Source of the DNA: Stenotrophomonas maltophilia
GTDB taxonomy: Bacteria; Pseudomonadota; Gammaproteobacteria; Xanthomonadales; Xanthomonadaceae
DNA: 64,000 bases
Direction: 5' to 3'
Assembly (NCBI RefSeq): GCF_039555535.1
Contig: NZ_CP154630.1
Coordinates: 3,919,001 to 3,983,000 of the forward strand
A model generated the notes under the pieces. That model had not been told where the DNA came from. It made no database searches and saw nothing but the letters and a program-made list of their open reading frames with translations. How positions within the stretch are numbered: the first letter of the stretch is position 1; each line of letters begins with the position of its first letter. This document shows, one piece after another, positions 18,069 to 28,983 of the stretch. The translations under genes were made by a program, and so were the position numbers.

Positions 18069-18100
18069 CGGCGATCCAGCAATGACGTTGATCGATGCGA

Positions 18101-18400
18101 TCAATCGTCGTTCTTGGACATGTCTTCGTCGGCGACCACTTCGGCGGCGGCCCACTCCAGCGCTTCGCGCTCGGCGCGCTCACGCTCGGCCTTCTCGACT
18201 TCGTCGATCAGCGCGTTGTCGATCTTGCGGGCGGCGATTTCGCGCAGCGCCAGCACGGTCGGCTTGTCCTCGGTCTCGCTGTTGTCCAGCGTGGCCTGCA
18301 CGCCGTTGGCGAGCTGGCGGGCACGCTTGGAAGCCATCATGACCAGTTCGAAACGGTTGTTAACGACTTCCAGGCAATCTTCTACGGTGATGCGGGCCAT
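18101..18400 (-). CDS. rpoZ: DNA-directed RNA polymerase omega subunit
   Basis: Small subunit that helps assembly of RNA polymerase through beta-prime and forms part of one ppGpp site; 99 aa. The typical N-terminus [20 protein letters not shown] and the [11 protein letters not shown] block are present, as is the [13 protein letters not shown] segment; the acidic C-terminal tail is variable in this family. ATG at 18400. It lies between gmk and spoT on the same strand, the order seen in E. coli, which fits a link between the alarmone enzyme and its target. Confidence 0.97.
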   Translation of the reverse strand: MARITVEDCLEVVNNRFELVMMASKRARQLANGVQATLDNSETEDKPTVLALREIAARKIDNALIDEVEKAERERAEREALEWAAAEVVADEDMSKNDD

Positions 18401-18510
18401 ACGGGCTCCCGGCGACCGGTCGGCCGCTCAGTCGAATGAGGGAAAGGGGACGGAGTGTACTGGCAGGGGCTGGACAAAATCAAGCCAACCCCCACCCGAT
18501 TCTTTTGGAA

Positions 18511-19176
18511 TCAGTCAGTTGCACCCGGATCGGGGGTCAACAGGGCCTGGATCAGGCCGGCATGGCGGACCTTCTGGGCCTCCCGGCGCAGGCGGCTGGC
18601 AGTGAAGATGGCGCACAGCTCGTCCACCGCGGTGTCGAACACCTCGTTGACGATGACGTAGTCGAACTCGTTGAAGTGAAGCATTTCATCGCGGGCCGCG
18701 CCCAGGCGCTGGGCGATGACCGCCTCGCTGTCCTGGCCGCGCTTGCGCATGCGGTCCTGCAGGGCCTGCCTGGACGGCGGCAGGATGAACACGGTGACCG
18801 TGCCCGGCACCAGCTGGCGCACCTGCTGGGCGCCCTGCCAGTCGATTTCCAGCAGCACGTCCTGACCCGCGGCCAGCTGCGGCTCCACCGACTGCCGGGC
18901 GGTGCCCTTCCAGTCACCGTGCACCCAGGCATGCTCGAAGAAGTCGCCGGCGGCGATCATTTCCTCGAACTTTTCCGCAGAGACGAAATGGTAGTGCTGG
19001 CCGTTCACTTCACCCGGACGCATCGCGCGCGAGGTGAAAGAGATCGACAGGGCGATCTGCGAGTCACGCGCCAGGGTGGCATTGACGATGCTGCTCTTGC
19101 CGGCGCCGGACGGGGCGGCAACGATGTACAGCGTGCCGCGCGCAACGGCGTCCGACGACTTCGACGGGGCGCTCAT
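18511..19176 (-). CDS. gmk: Guanylate kinase
   Basis: Phosphorylates GMP to GDP with ATP, feeding GTP, dGTP and (p)ppGpp pools; cytoplasmic. The chosen start at 19176 (MSAPSKSSDAVARGTLYIVA) gives 221 aa, near the usual length; the frame is open further upstream but that part is not conserved-looking. P-loop APSGAGKSS is at about residues 19-27, the GMP-binding part is SISFTSRAMRPGEVNGQHYHF with Arg, Tyr and Glu following, and the lid contains the RMRKRGQDSEAVIAQRL block. First gene of the gmk-rpoZ-spoT group. Its promoter lies in the 292-bp divergent region shared with fdnG. Confidence 0.96.
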   Translation of the reverse strand: MSAPSKSSDAVARGTLYIVAAPSGAGKSSIVNATLARDSQIALSISFTSRAMRPGEVNGQHYHFVSAEKFEEMIAAGDFFEHAWVHGDWKGTARQSVEPQLAAGQDVLLEIDWQGAQQVRQLVPGTVTVFILPPSRQALQDRMRKRGQDSEAVIAQRLGAARDEMLHFNEFDYVIVNEVFDTAVDELCAIFTASRLRREAQKVRHAGLIQALLTPDPGATD

Positions 19177-19397
19177 GCGGCGGATCCAACGGGTTGATTT
19201 CGCAAAATTTTTCCTCGGTGTTCCAGATCCGGCGCGGACGATCGCGCCAGGATGGCGGGGGCTGCGCGGAACATCCTGGAACCAGGCCCGGCAGACGCTT
19301 CCCCGGGGTGCGGGCACGCAACTTTACCAGAGCGGCCCCTTTTCGCGCCCGTCCGGCCGGTACCGGCCCTAGTGCCACATGGGCATCCGGGGGCCTG

Positions 19398-19406
19398 TGC
19401 TATAAC
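19398..19406 (+). promoter_or_regulatory. Candidate extended -10 promoter of the fdn operon
   Basis: TGCTATAAC at 19398-19406, which would start transcription about 19412-19413, giving a 56-base leader before fdnG. No clear -35 or FNR site was found at the expected positions. Confidence 0.4.
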
Positions 19407-19468
19407 CGGCGCGTACCTACCGACAGCCGGGTGGTCTGCGTGCCGCCCCGCCATCCAAGGAGAACGGC

Positions 19469-22400
19469 ATGCCCTCGATGAGTCGCCGCCAGTTCCTGAA
19501 GGTCACCGGGACAACCCTGGTGGGCTCCAGCCTGGCTTTGATGGGCTTCGCGCCCGGCATCGCGCTCGCGGAGGTCCGGCAATACAAGCTGACCCGCGCG
19601 ACCGAGACCCGCAACACCTGCACGTACTGCTCGGTGGCCTGCGGCATCCTGATGTACAGCCTCGGCGATGGCGCCAAGAACGCCGAGCCGAGCATCTTCC
19701 ATATCGAGGGCGACCCGGACCATCCGGTCAACCGCGGCACGCTGTGCCCGAAGGGGGCCGGCCTGGCCGACATCATCCACAGCAAGTCGCGCCTGCTCTA
19801 CCCCGAGTACCGCGCGCCGGGCTCGAACGAGTGGAAGCGGCTGAGCTGGGACGATGCGCTGGACCGCATCGCGCGGCTGATGAAGGAAGACCGCGACGCC
19901 AACTTCGTGCAGAAGAACGAAGCCGGGCAGACGGTCAACCGCTGGCTGACCACCGGCATGCTGGCCGCCTCGGCCACCAGCAATGAAACGGCGGTGCTGA
20001 CCCACAAGGTCGTGCGCTCCCTGGGCATGCTGGCATTCGACAACCAGGCACGTGTCTGACACGGCCCGACGGTGGCAGGTCTTGCCCCGACGCTAGGCCG
20101 TGGTGCGATGACGAATCACTGGGTCGACATCAAGAATGCCGACCTGATCCTGATCATGGGTGGCAATGCCGCCGAGGCGCACCCGTGCGGGTTCAAATGG
20201 GTAACCGAGGCCAAGGCACACAACAAGGCTCGCCTGATCGTGGTCGACCCGCGCTTCAACCGCTCGGCCGCGGTGGCCGACGTGTACGCGCCGATCCGTA
20301 CCGGCACCGACATCGTGTTCCTGGGCGGCCTGATCAACTACCTGTTGACCGAGGACCGCATCCAGCACGAGTACGTGCTGAACTACACCGACATGTCGTT
20401 CCTGGTGAAGGACGAATTCGCCTTCAAGGACGGCCTGTATTCGGGCTACAACGCCGAGAAGCGCAGCTACGACCGTTCCAGCTGGGACTACGTGTACGGC
20501 GATGATGGCTTCGTGCGCAGCGACCCGACGCTGAAGGACCCGCGCTGCGTCTACACCCTGCTCAAGCAGCACTATGCGCGCTACACCGTGGAGATGGTCG
20601 AGCGCATCTGCGGTACGCCGGCCGACAGCATCCGCCAGATCTGGGACATGATCGCGTCCACCGCCGGCAAGGACAAGGCAATGACCATCCTGTATGCGCT
20701 GGGCTGGACGCAACACTCGATCGGCGCGCAGAACGTGCGTGCCGGCACCATGGTGCAGCTGCTGCTGGGCAACATCGGCGTGGCCGGTGGCGGCATGAAC
20801 GCACTGCGCGGACATTCCAACATCCAGGGCCTGACCGACATCGGCCTGATGTCCGACCTGCTGCCCGGCTACCTGACCCTGCCGAAACAGGACGAGCAGG
20901 ACTACGACGCGTACATCGCAAAGCGCACCCAGAAGCCGCTGCGCGCCAACCAGATGTCGTTCTGGCAGAACTACCCCAAGTTCCACGTCAGCCTGATGAA
21001 GTCGTGGTGGGGCGACGCCGCCACCGCCGACAACAACTGGTGCTTCGACTACCTGCCCAAGCTCGACAAGCCGTACGACATGCTGCAGGCGTACGAGCTG
21101 ATGAACGAAGGCAAGATCCATGGCTACATCTGCCAGGGCTTCAACCCGCTGGCCTCGGCGCCGAACAAGGGCAAGCTGATCAGCGCGTTCTCCAAGCTGA
21201 AGTTCATGGTCAGCATGGACCCGCTGGAAACCGAGACCATCGCGTTCTGGCAGAACCACGGCGCGCTGAACGATGTCGACCCGAGCACGATCCAGACCGA
21301 GGTGTTCCGCCTGCCGACCACCTCGTTTGCCGAGGAGAACGGCGCGGTGGTGAATTCCTCGCGCTGGCTGCAGTGGCACTGGAAGGGTGCCAACCCGCCG
21401 GGCGAAGCGCGCAGCGACATCGAGATCATGTCCGAGCTGTTCCATCGCATCAAGGCGCTGTACGAGAAGGACGGCGGCGCCTGGTGGGAACCGGTGCGCG
21501 ACCTGGCCTGGAAGTATTCCAACCCCGAGGCACCGACGCCGGAAGAGCTGGCGATGGAATACAACGGCAAGGCGCTGGTGGATGTGTTCGACCCGAAGGA
21601 CCCGACCAAGCTGGTGCGCAAGGCCGGCGAGCAGCTGGCCGCGTTCGGCGACCTGCGCGACGACGGCAGCACCTCCTCCGGCTGCTGGATCTACATCGGT
21701 GCCTGGGGCCCGACCGGCAACATGATGGCGCGGCGTGACAACAGCGACCCGACCGGCATCGGCAATACCCTGGGCTGGGCGTGGGCGTGGCCGGCCAACC
21801 GTCGCGTGATGTACAACCGCGCTTCGTGCGACGTGGCCGGCCAGCCGTTCGATCCGCGGCGCACGTTGCTGGCCTGGAACGGCAAGAACTGGGGCAGCGT
21901 GGACGTGCCGGACTTCAAGGCCGACGAAGACCCTGCCGGTGGCATGGGCCCGTTCATCATGAATCCGGAAGGCATCGCCCGCTTCTTCGCCAAGGCCGGC
22001 ATGGCCGAAGGCCCGTTCCCGGAGCACTACGAACCGTTCGACACGCCGCTGCGCAGCAACCCGCTCAGCCCCGGCCAGGCGCAGACGCTGAACAACCCGG
22101 CCGCCCGCGTGTTCGCCAGCGACCGGGCGCAGATCGGCTCGCCGGACGAGTTCCCGCACGTGGCCACCACCTACCGCCTGACCGAGCATTTCCACTTCTG
22201 GACCAAGCACGGCAAGCTCAACGCCATCATCCAGCCCGAGCAGTTCGTCGAGATCGGCGCCGCACTGGCCGACGAGCTGGGCATCAACAACGGCAGCCGC
22301 GTGCGCGTGAGTTCCAAGCGCGGCCATATCGAAGCCGTGGCGATGGTGACCAAGCGCATCAAGGCCCTGCAGATCGATGGCAAGACCGTGCACCAGGTGG

Positions 22401-22537
22401 GCATTCCGATCCACTGGGGTTTCCTCGGTGCAGCCAAGCCCGGCTACATCGCCAATACGCTGACCAATGCCATCGGTGACGGCAATTCGCAGACGCCCGA
22501 ATCGAAGTGCATCCTGGTCAAGGTCGAGAAGGTGTAG
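19469..22537 (+). CDS. fdnG: Formate dehydrogenase-N major subunit, selenoprotein with in-frame UGA at 20057-20059
   Basis: Catalytic subunit of membrane-bound respiratory formate dehydrogenase, oxidising formate to CO2 with a bis-MGD molybdenum (or tungsten) cofactor; 1022 aa including selenocysteine. The start has AAGGAG seven bases upstream. A Tat signal ([10 protein letters not shown]) covers residues 5-34, so the folded protein goes to the periplasm. The [4Fe-4S] ligands are C51, C54, C58 and C93. Residue 197 is encoded by TGA in the context [30 protein letters not shown], identical in layout to E. coli FdnG Sec196. The reading frame continues without interruption to 22537 with family-conserved sequence, so this is not a pseudogene or frameshift. 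A SECIS hairpin with loop GGTCT follows the TGA. It is followed 10 bases later by fdnH. Confidence 0.96.
20057..20100 (+). promoter_or_regulatory. SECIS element and selenocysteine UGA of fdnG
   Basis: The TGA is followed by a bacterial-type SECIS. The apical hairpin is GGCA-GGTCT-TGCC (20073-20085), with GGCC (20062-20065 region) and GGCC near 20096-20099 able to close an outer stem. The GGUCU loop about 16 bases behind the UGA is the SelB-binding feature known from E. coli fdnG and fdhF. Base pairing was judged by eye. Confidence 0.85.
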
Positions 22538-22547
22538 GAGACACGCC

Positions 22548-23465
22548 ATGTCACTGCAATCGCTGGACATCATCCGCCGCTCGGCCACCACCACGCCCTC
22601 GCCACAGGCGCGCAGCGCACACACCGGCCAGGTCGCCAAGCTCATCGACGTGAGCAAGTGCATCGGCTGCAAGGCCTGCCAGGTCGCGTGCATGGAGTGG
22701 AACGACCTGCGCGACGAAGTCGGCAGCTGCGTCGGCAGCTACGACAATCCGCCGGACCTCAGCGACCAGTCGTGGACGGTGATGAAGTTCCGCGAATACG
22801 AGGACGAGAAGGGCAAGCTGGAGTGGCTGATCCGCAAGGAAGGCTGCATGCACTGCAGCGACCCGGGCTGCCTGAAGGCCTGCCCCTCGCCCGGCGCGAT
22901 CATCCAGTACGCCAACGGCATCGTCGACTTCCAGGAAGAGAACTGCATCGGCTGCGGCTACTGCGTGACCGGCTGCCCGTTCGATGTGCCGCGCATTTCC
23001 AAGAAGGACCACAAGGCCTACAAGTGCACGCTGTGCTCGGACCGGGTGGCGGTGGGCCAGGAGCCGGCCTGCGTGAAGACCTGCCCGACCGGCGCGATCA
23101 CCTTTGGCAGCAAGCAGGCGATGACCGAACATGCCGCCGGCCGCGTCGAAGACCTGAAATCACGCGGCTACGAGAACGCCGGCCTGTACGACCCGCAGGG
23201 CGTGGGCGGCACCCACGTGATGTACGTGCTGCAGCACGTGGACAAGCCGGAGCTGTATGCCGACCTGCCCAAGGACCCGCGGATCAGCCCGATGGTGGAG
23301 ATCTGGAAGGGCGTGGCCAAGCCCTTGGGCGTGCTGGCGATCGCCGCCACCGCCTTCGCCGGGTTCCTGCATTACATCGGCATCGGCCGCAATACGGTCA
23401 ATGACGAGGAGGAAGAAGAAGCCGAGCACGAGGCGAAGAAGATCGAAGAGGAGCAGCGGCCATGA
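22548..23465 (+). CDS. fdnH: Formate dehydrogenase-N iron-sulfur (beta) subunit
   Basis: Electron-transfer subunit of formate dehydrogenase-N, 305 aa. It carries electrons from the Mo/Se site to the cytochrome b subunit through four [4Fe-4S] clusters. Four Cys groups are visible: [11 protein letters not shown] at 38-48, [27 protein letters not shown], and [22 protein letters not shown] single C-terminal membrane helix ([22 protein letters not shown]) anchors it from the periplasmic side. The start at 22548 is ten bases after the fdnG stop and preceded by GGAGA. The 3' end overlaps fdnI by ATGA. Confidence 0.96.
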   Translation: MSLQSLDIIRRSATTTPSPQARSAHTGQVAKLIDVSKCIGCKACQVACMEWNDLRDEVGSCVGSYDNPPDLSDQSWTVMKFREYEDEKGKLEWLIRKEGCMHCSDPGCLKACPSPGAIIQYANGIVDFQEENCIGCGYCVTGCPFDVPRISKKDHKAYKCTLCSDRVAVGQEPACVKTCPTGAITFGSKQAMTEHAAGRVEDLKSRGYENAGLYDPQGVGGTHVMYVLQHVDKPELYADLPKDPRISPMVEIWKGVAKPLGVLAIAATAFAGFLHYIGIGRNTVNDEEEEEAEHEAKKIEEEQRP

Positions 23466-24109
23466 AGTACGCACCGCACCCGCGACAGATCATCCGCTAC
23501 CGCGCGCCGACCCGCATCAACCACTGGATCGTGGCGATCTGCTTCGTACTGACAGCCTTGTCCGGGCTGGCATTGTTCCACCCTGCCCTGTTTCCGCTGA
23601 CGCAGCTGTTCGGCGGCGGACCGTGGACGCGCATCCTGCATCCGTTCATCGGCCTGGCGATGGTGGTGGGCTTTGCGCTGCTGGCGTTCCGCATGTGGCG
23701 CGACAACCTGCCGAGCGCCGACGATGGCAAGTGGATGCGCGGCATGCGCGATGTACTGCGCAACGAAGACGAGCGGCTGCCACCGGTGGGCCGCTTCAAT
23801 GCCGGCCAGAAACTGCTGTTCTGGGCCATCATCGGTTGCCTGTCGGCGCTGTTGCTGACCGGCTTCGTGATCTGGCGGCAGTACTTCAGTCATTTCTTCC
23901 CGATCGGGGTGATCCGGTTCTCGGTGCTTGCCCATGCGCTGTTCGGCTGGGTGCTGATCTGCGCGATCGTGGTGCACATCTATGCGGCGATCTGGATCAA
24001 GGGGTCGGTGCGGGCGATGACGCAGGGCAAGGTGACCTACGGGTGGGCGTACAAGCACCACCGGCAGTGGTTCCGCGACATCCTGCGCGGGCGGCGGGAA
24101 CAGGGCTAG
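23462..24109 (+). CDS. fdnI: Formate dehydrogenase-N cytochrome b556 (gamma) subunit
   Basis: Membrane cytochrome b that takes electrons from FdnH and reduces quinone, 215 aa. Four hydrophobic segments are seen ([81 protein letters not shown]). Candidate haem ligands are the His residues in INHW, LHPFIG, AHALFGW and VHIYAA. The gene starts within the fdnH stop (ATGA), so it is translationally coupled. It ends the first transcriptional group; repeats fill the next 388 bases. Confidence 0.95.
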   Translation: MKYAPHPRQIIRYRAPTRINHWIVAICFVLTALSGLALFHPALFPLTQLFGGGPWTRILHPFIGLAMVVGFALLAFRMWRDNLPSADDGKWMRGMRDVLRNEDERLPPVGRFNAGQKLLFWAIIGCLSALLLTGFVIWRQYFSHFFPIGVIRFSVLAHALFGWVLICAIVVHIYAAIWIKGSVRAMTQGKVTYGWAYKHHRQWFRDILRGRREQG

Positions 24110-24110
24110 C

Positions 24111-24351
24111 GGCAGGGCCTGCGGCCCTGCACCCGCTTCAGGCCAATGCAACAGCAACAGCGGCTATCCGTAGGACGGCGGGGTGGGTCCGGTTGCGGGG
24201 GACGCCGTAAACCCATCCATGGGGGCTTGGCCGCGGCATCCATGCCGCGGACACCCCCGCAACCGGACCCACCCCGCCTTCGACAGTTTCCTGCGATCTG
24301 TCGGGACGGCTTTCTGCGCTGCTTTTGGTGGGTGTCGACCTTGGTCGACAC
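24111..24351. repeat. Composite inverted repeat, copy B
   Basis: GGGCCTGCGGCCC hairpin, CAACAGCAACAGC stretch, outer arms GGCGGGGTGGGTCCGGTTGC (24179 on) and GCAACCGGACCCACCCCGCC (near 24259-24278), core GTAAACCCATCCATGGGGGC, inner hairpin CCGCGGCAT-CC-ATGCCGCGG, then TTCGACAG, and a SMAG palindrome at 24328-24351. The arms are a perfect 20-bp inverted repeat. It fills most of the gap between fdnI and fdhE. Confidence 0.8.
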
Positions 24352-24373
24352 GATGAACACGGCAACAACCGAG

Positions 24374-24414
24374 GGGGTCAGATCCGATTTCCTCTGGAAA
24401 ACGGATCTGACCCC
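24374..24414. repeat. Long hairpin of the GGGGTCAGATCC family, copy 2
   Basis: GGGGTCAGATCCGATTTCC, loop TCT and GGAAAACGGATCTGACCCC, one A-A mismatch in an otherwise full stem. It lies 84 bases upstream of fdhE. Confidence 0.8.
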
Positions 24415-24497
24415 GACCTTTCAAATGGCCGGCGTCACGCTGGACGCCAGCGCTGACAACGGCGAGGATGGAGGCTGGTTCTTCCGGCTGGCCCTGC

Positions 24498-25481
24498 ATG
24501 GCGCAACGCATCCTTGAACCCGGTGAGATCGAGACGCTGGCCTCGCGCGATGTTCCGCGCATCATCCTGCCCGATGCGGCATCGCTGTTCGCCGAACGCG
24601 CGGCGCGGCTGCGCAGCCTGGCTGTGCACAGCGCCATCGGTGGCTACCTGCAGCTGCTGGCGGCGCTGGCCGATGCGCAGCAGGCACTGCTGGATGAGTT
24701 GACGCCGCAGCAACGCGAGGAGGTTCAGACACAGGCGCGTGCACAGCAGTCGACTGCGGCCGCCAGTGCCGGGATGCCGTTACGCCCGGCCAATACCCTG
24801 CAACTCGATGGCTGCTGGCGCAACTGGCTGCGCACGCTGTGCCAGCACTGTGCCGACGAAGCCGGGCTTCCGGTGGAAACCCGGCAGGAGCTGCAGCGCG
24901 TCGCCGCTGCCGACGATGCCTGGCTGGATGCGCAGGCCCATGCCGTGCTGGAGCGTGATGACGCGCCATCGGTGGACGCGGTTGCAGCACTGCTGGTGAT
25001 GAACGCACTGCAGGTCTACTGGGCAGTGCTCGCGGCCAGCTTCCGGCCCACCGACCTCAAGCCACTGGCGGATGCGCCGGGGCTGTGCCCGCTGTGCGGC
25101 ACGCTGCCGGTGGCCAGCGTGGTGCAGGCGCGCCCGCCCTACGCCTCCTATCGTTACCTGTCATGCTCGCTGTGCGCCTGCCAGTGGCATTACGTGCGCG
25201 TGCAGTGCAGCCAGTGTGGTGCCGCCGGCAAGGACATCGCGTATCGCGCCTTGGCCGAGGTGGACGGCGACAGCGGCGAGGCGGTGCGCGAGAGTGCGGT
25301 GCGTGCCGAGACGTGCGACCACTGCCACAGTTATCGCAAGATCCTGTATCTGGAGAAAGACCCGTCACTGGAGCCGGCGGCTGATGACCTCGGCACACTG
25401 GCGCTGGATCTGCTGCTGGCCGAGGAAGGCTATGCGCGTTCCAGCCAGAATCCGCTGCTGTGGCAATCCGACAGCGACTGA
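24498..25481 (+). CDS. fdhE: Formate dehydrogenase accessory protein FdhE
   Basis: Rubredoxin-like accessory protein needed for maturation of Tat-exported formate dehydrogenases; it binds the catalytic subunit before export. 327 aa with start at 24498 (MAQRILEPGEIETLASRDVP). Four CxxC groups in the C-terminal half bind iron: LCPLCGTLP, LSCSLCACQW, QCSQCGAAG, and TCDHCHSY. The C-terminal LDLLLAEEGYARSSQNPLLW is family-typical. It lies between the fdn genes and selA on the same strand and may be co-transcribed with selA, whose start is only four bases after its stop. The sulfurtransferase FdhD, also needed, is not in this window. Confidence 0.94.
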   Translation: MAQRILEPGEIETLASRDVPRIILPDAASLFAERAARLRSLAVHSAIGGYLQLLAALADAQQALLDELTPQQREEVQTQARAQQSTAAASAGMPLRPANTLQLDGCWRNWLRTLCQHCADEAGLPVETRQELQRVAAADDAWLDAQAHAVLERDDAPSVDAVAALLVMNALQVYWAVLAASFRPTDLKPLADAPGLCPLCGTLPVASVVQARPPYASYRYLSCSLCACQWHYVRVQCSQCGAAGKDIAYRALAEVDGDSGEAVRESAVRAETCDHCHSYRKILYLEKDPSLEPAADDLGTLALDLLLAEEGYARSSQNPLLWQSDSD

Positions 25482-25484
25482 TCG

Positions 25485-26909
25485 ATGGCTGCCATGTCCC
25501 TCCCCCCGGCATCGGTCGCCGCCCTGCCCTCGCTGGACCGGTTGCTGCGCCTGCCTGCACTGGCAGCACTGATCGAACGCCACGGCCGCAGCCGCATCAC
25601 CCAGCTGCTGCGTTCGCACCTGCAGGGGCTGCGCGACCGTATCGGCGCCGGCCAGCTGTCGACCGCGCAGCTGCAGGAAGTGGTTGGCGGTCCGGCGCTG
25701 GTTGCGGCGGTCGAGGCCGCGCTAGCGGCCGATGCACGGCTGGATCTGCAGCCGATGTTCAATCTGACCGGCACCGTGCTGCACACCAATCTCGGCCGCG
25801 CATTGCTGCCCGATGCCGCCGTGCACGCGGTCAGCCGCGCGATGACCGCGCCGGTGGATCTGGAGTTCGACGTCATCCGTGGCCGTCGCGGCGACCGCGA
25901 TGCACGGGTGCAGGCATTGATCTGCGAGCTGACCGGCGCCGAAGCCGCCACCGTGGTCAACAACAATGCGGCAGCGGTCCTGCTGCTGCTCAACAGCCTG
26001 GCCAACCGCCGTGAGGTGGTGGTGTCGCGCGGCGAGCTGGTGGAGATCGGCGGCGCTTTCCGCATCCCGGATGTGATGCGCAGCGCGGGCGCGCGGCTGC
26101 TGGAAGTGGGCACCACCAATCGCACACACCCGACCGACTTCACCAACGCCATCGGCGCGCGCACAGCGCTGCTGATGGAGGTGCATGCCAGCAACTACGC
26201 AATCACCGGTTTTACTGCCAAAGTTGACACTGCGACGATGGCGGACATCGCGCACGAACATGGCTTGCCGTTGGTCGTGGACCTGGGCAGTGGCAGCCTG
26301 TGCGATCTGGCGGCCTTCGGGCTGCCGCACGAGCCCACCGTGCAGGAAGCGCTGGCCGCTGGCGCCGATCTGGTTTCGTTCAGTGGCGACAAGCTGCTGG
26401 GTGGTCCCCAGGCCGGCATCATCGCCGGCCGCGCTGACCTGATTGCGCGGATCAACCGCAACCCGCTCAAGCGGGCACTGCGCATGGACAAGATGGGCCT
26501 GGCCGCACTGGAAGCGGTGCTGGCCCTGTACCGCGAACCGGAGCTGCTGGCGCAGCGGCTGCCGACCCTGCGTATCCTGTCGCGTACGCACGACGATGTT
26601 TCTGCGCAGGCGCAGCGTCTGCTGCCGCAGGTGCGCGCCGGGCTGGCAGCAGACTACAGCGTCGAATGTGCAGCGATGCACAGCCAGATCGGCAGCGGCG
26701 CGCAGCCACAGGCGCAGCTGGCCAGCGCCGGACTGCGCATTGCCAGCGCACGCCGTGGCGGACTGGATCGCCTGGCCAAGCGCTTGCGTCAGCTACCACG
26801 CCCGGTGCTGGGCCGCATTGCCGATGACGCGTTGTGGCTGGACCTGCGCTGCCTGGAACCCGGGGACGAAGCGGCCTTCCTCGCCCAATGGAGCGCGCTG
26901 CAGGCATGA
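25485..26909 (+). CDS. selA: L-seryl-tRNA(Sec) selenium transferase
   Basis: PLP-dependent decameric enzyme that converts seryl-tRNA(Sec) to selenocysteyl-tRNA(Sec) using selenophosphate. 474 aa; a second in-frame ATG three codons later is also possible. The PLP lysine is Lys303 in [15 protein letters not shown]. Other family blocks: [16 protein letters not shown] near 93, [11 protein letters not shown] near 157, EVGTTNRTH near 207, and [12 protein letters not shown]. The stop overlaps the selB start by ATGA, so both are made together. Confidence 0.97.
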   Translation: MAAMSLPPASVAALPSLDRLLRLPALAALIERHGRSRITQLLRSHLQGLRDRIGAGQLSTAQLQEVVGGPALVAAVEAALAADARLDLQPMFNLTGTVLHTNLGRALLPDAAVHAVSRAMTAPVDLEFDVIRGRRGDRDARVQALICELTGAEAATVVNNNAAAVLLLLNSLANRREVVVSRGELVEIGGAFRIPDVMRSAGARLLEVGTTNRTHPTDFTNAIGARTALLMEVHASNYAITGFTAKVDTATMADIAHEHGLPLVVDLGSGSLCDLAAFGLPHEPTVQEALAAGADLVSFSGDKLLGGPQAGIIAGRADLIARINRNPLKRALRMDKMGLAALEAVLALYREPELLAQRLPTLRILSRTHDDVSAQAQRLLPQVRAGLAADYSVECAAMHSQIGSGAQPQAQLASAGLRIASARRGGLDRLAKRLRQLPRPVLGRIADDALWLDLRCLEPGDEAAFLAQWSALQA

Positions 26910-28837
26910 TCGTCGGCACCGCCGGGCATATCGACCATGGCAAGACCAGCCTGGTGCGGGCACTGACCGGCATCGAAACCGATCGCCTGCAGGAAGAGCG
27001 TACGCGCGGCATTTCCATCGAACTGGGCTACGCCTATGTTCCGGTGGAAGCCGCGGACGGCGAAGCCCCCGCAACCACGCTGGGCTTCGTTGATGTGCCC
27101 GGCCATGAGCGCTTCGTGCACACGATGGTGGCCGGTGCGACGGGCATCGATGTTGCCCTGCTGGTGATCGCCGCCGACGACGGCGTGATGCCGCAGACCC
27201 GTGAGCACCTGGCGATCCTGCAGCTTCTGGGCGTGGACCGCGGTGCGGTGGCCCTGACCAAGATCGACCGCGTGGATGCCGCGCGCCAGGCCCGGCTCGA
27301 GATCGAGATCGCTGCCCTGCTGGCCGGCACGCCGCTGCAGGATTCCCCTGTATTCACCTGCAACAGCACCGCACCCAACGATGCTGGCATCAACGCACTG
27401 CGTGCCCAGCTGCATGCCTGGGCCGCAGCCGATGCCAGCGCGCGGCAGGCCAGGCTGCGCGGCGAACTGTTCCGCATGCCGGTGGACCGCGTGTTCTCGC
27501 TGGCCGGCCACGGCACGCTGGTGACTGGCGCTGTGCACGGCGGCATCGCCACTGTTGGCGAGCACCTGCAGCTGATGCCAGGCGCCACCGACGTACGCGT
27601 GCGAAGCATCCACGCGCAGAACCAGGCCAGCGACCACGCGATGGCCGGGCAACGCTGCGCGTTGAACCTGGCCGCAATCGCCCGCGACGACATCCACCGC
27701 GGCGACTGGATCGCCGACCCGCGCGCACTGCTGGCCACCACCCGCGTTGATGTGCGCCTGCGGCTCTCCGCGCTGGCACCGCCGCTGCGCGACTGGGCGC
27801 CGCTGCATATCCACTGGGGCACGATGCACCGGCAGGCCCATGCAGTGCTGCTGGAAGATCGTGACCACGGCAATGGACAGCTCGTGCAGCTGGTGTTCGA
27901 CGCGCCGGTATGCGCGATGTGCGGCGATCGCTTCATTGCCCGCGATTCGGCGGCAACCCGTACGCTGGGCGGCGGTGTGGTACTCGATCCGGATCCGCCA
28001 CAACGGCGGCGGCGCAGCCCTGCACGCCTGGCGTGGCTGGTGGCGCTGGAACAGCTGGCCACCAGCGCAGATGTTGGCCCGCTGCTTCAGCAGGCGCCCT
28101 CCGGAATTCCATTGGCCGCGCTGCAGCGCTACTGCCGGCGCGCCGCCGAACAGATCGATCTTCCTGCAGGCGCGCAGCGCATCGCCACCCGCGACGCCAC
28201 TGTGGTCATCCTCGCTGCGCACTGGCAGGTGCTGCGCGAACAGGTAATCGCCTCACTGCGTGGCTGGCATGAACGACGCCCTGACGAACCCGGTGTCGAC
28301 AGCGGGCGCCTGCAGCGCAGCACCCTGCCTGCGCTGGCAACGAGCCTGTGGAACGCGCTGCTCCAGGACCTGCTGGACGACGGCAGCGTGCAGCGCGTGG
28401 GCGCCTGGTGGCGCCTGCCCGGCCATGACCACGCGCCACCGGAACGCGAGCGCCTGCTGCTCGAACGCGTGCTGCCGCAGCTGCATGACGGCGGTTTCGA
28501 TCCGCCATGGGTGCGCACCCTGGCCGCCGGCTTCGGTCTGGTCGAAGACGAGGTCCGCGCCGCCCTGCGCCGCGCCGCAGCGCGCGGTGAACTGTTCCAG
28601 GTAGTACCGGACCTGTTCTATGCGCCGGCCCGCATTGCCGAGCTGGCCGCGATCGTCGCGCAGCTGTCGCAGGCCACCGGCACGGTGGATGCGGCCGCTT
28701 TCCGCGATGCCATCGGCCTGGGCCGCAAGCGCAGCATCCAGATCTTGGAGTTCTTCAATCGCGTTGGCTACACTCGACGCGTCGGTGACCAGCATCGGCC
28801 ACGCGGCGATCTGCAATGGAACGCAGCCCGCGACTGA
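26906..28837 (+). CDS. selB: Selenocysteine-specific elongation factor SelB
   Basis: GTPase that delivers Sec-tRNA(Sec) to the ribosome at UGA codons marked by a SECIS hairpin; 643 aa. N-terminal EF-Tu-like domain with GHIDHGKT at 7-14, the DVPGHERF block near 65 and TKID near 121, then two beta-barrel domains, and C-terminal winged-helix repeats (for example [28 protein letters not shown] and [33 protein letters not shown]) that bind the SECIS RNA. Length close to E. coli SelB. The start overlaps the selA stop. The tRNA-Sec gene lies 24 bases downstream. Confidence 0.97.
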   Translation: MIVGTAGHIDHGKTSLVRALTGIETDRLQEERTRGISIELGYAYVPVEAADGEAPATTLGFVDVPGHERFVHTMVAGATGIDVALLVIAADDGVMPQTREHLAILQLLGVDRGAVALTKIDRVDAARQARLEIEIAALLAGTPLQDSPVFTCNSTAPNDAGINALRAQLHAWAAADASARQARLRGELFRMPVDRVFSLAGHGTLVTGAVHGGIATVGEHLQLMPGATDVRVRSIHAQNQASDHAMAGQRCALNLAAIARDDIHRGDWIADPRALLATTRVDVRLRLSALAPPLRDWAPLHIHWGTMHRQAHAVLLEDRDHGNGQLVQLVFDAPVCAMCGDRFIARDSAATRTLGGGVVLDPDPPQRRRRSPARLAWLVALEQLATSADVGPLLQQAPSGIPLAALQRYCRRAAEQIDLPAGAQRIATRDATVVILAAHWQVLREQVIASLRGWHERRPDEPGVDSGRLQRSTLPALATSLWNALLQDLLDDGSVQRVGAWWRLPGHDHAPPERERLLLERVLPQLHDGGFDPPWVRTLAAGFGLVEDEVRAALRRAAARGELFQVVPDLFYAPARIAELAAIVAQLSQATGTVDAAAFRDAIGLGRKRSIQILEFFNRVGYTRRVGDQHRPRGDLQWNAARD

Positions 28838-28861
28838 GTCGACCGGTACCGCGGTACTTTC

Positions 28862-28957
28862 GGAAGGCATGCGCATCCGGGCATGCGGCTGGGCTTCAAA
28901 CCCAGTAGGGGGCGTCGATCGTTCCCTGGTAGGTTCGACTCCTGCTGCCTTCCGCCA
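28862..28957 (+). tRNA. selC: tRNA-Sec (anticodon UCA)
   Basis: Selenocysteine tRNA of 96 bases with encoded CCA. The acceptor stem is eight base pairs (GGAAGGCA with TGCCTTCC), as in bacterial tRNA-Sec, followed by discriminator G. The anticodon arm is CTGGG-CTTCAAA-CCCAG with anticodon TCA at 28896-28898. A long variable arm (GGGGGC...GTTCCC) and T-loop GGTTCGACTCC are present. It lies between selB and selD on the same strand. Confidence 0.97.
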
Positions 28958-28983
28958 TTCGTGTTTCCGCAGGAGATGTCGGC

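Noticed and set aside
19190..19206. FNR box before fdnG (TTGATTTCGCAAAA)
   Set aside because: Only the left half matches and it lies over 200 bases upstream of the candidate -10.
19469..20059. fdnG as a truncated pseudogene
   Set aside because: The TGA is in the exact Sec context, followed by SECIS and continuous family-like sequence.
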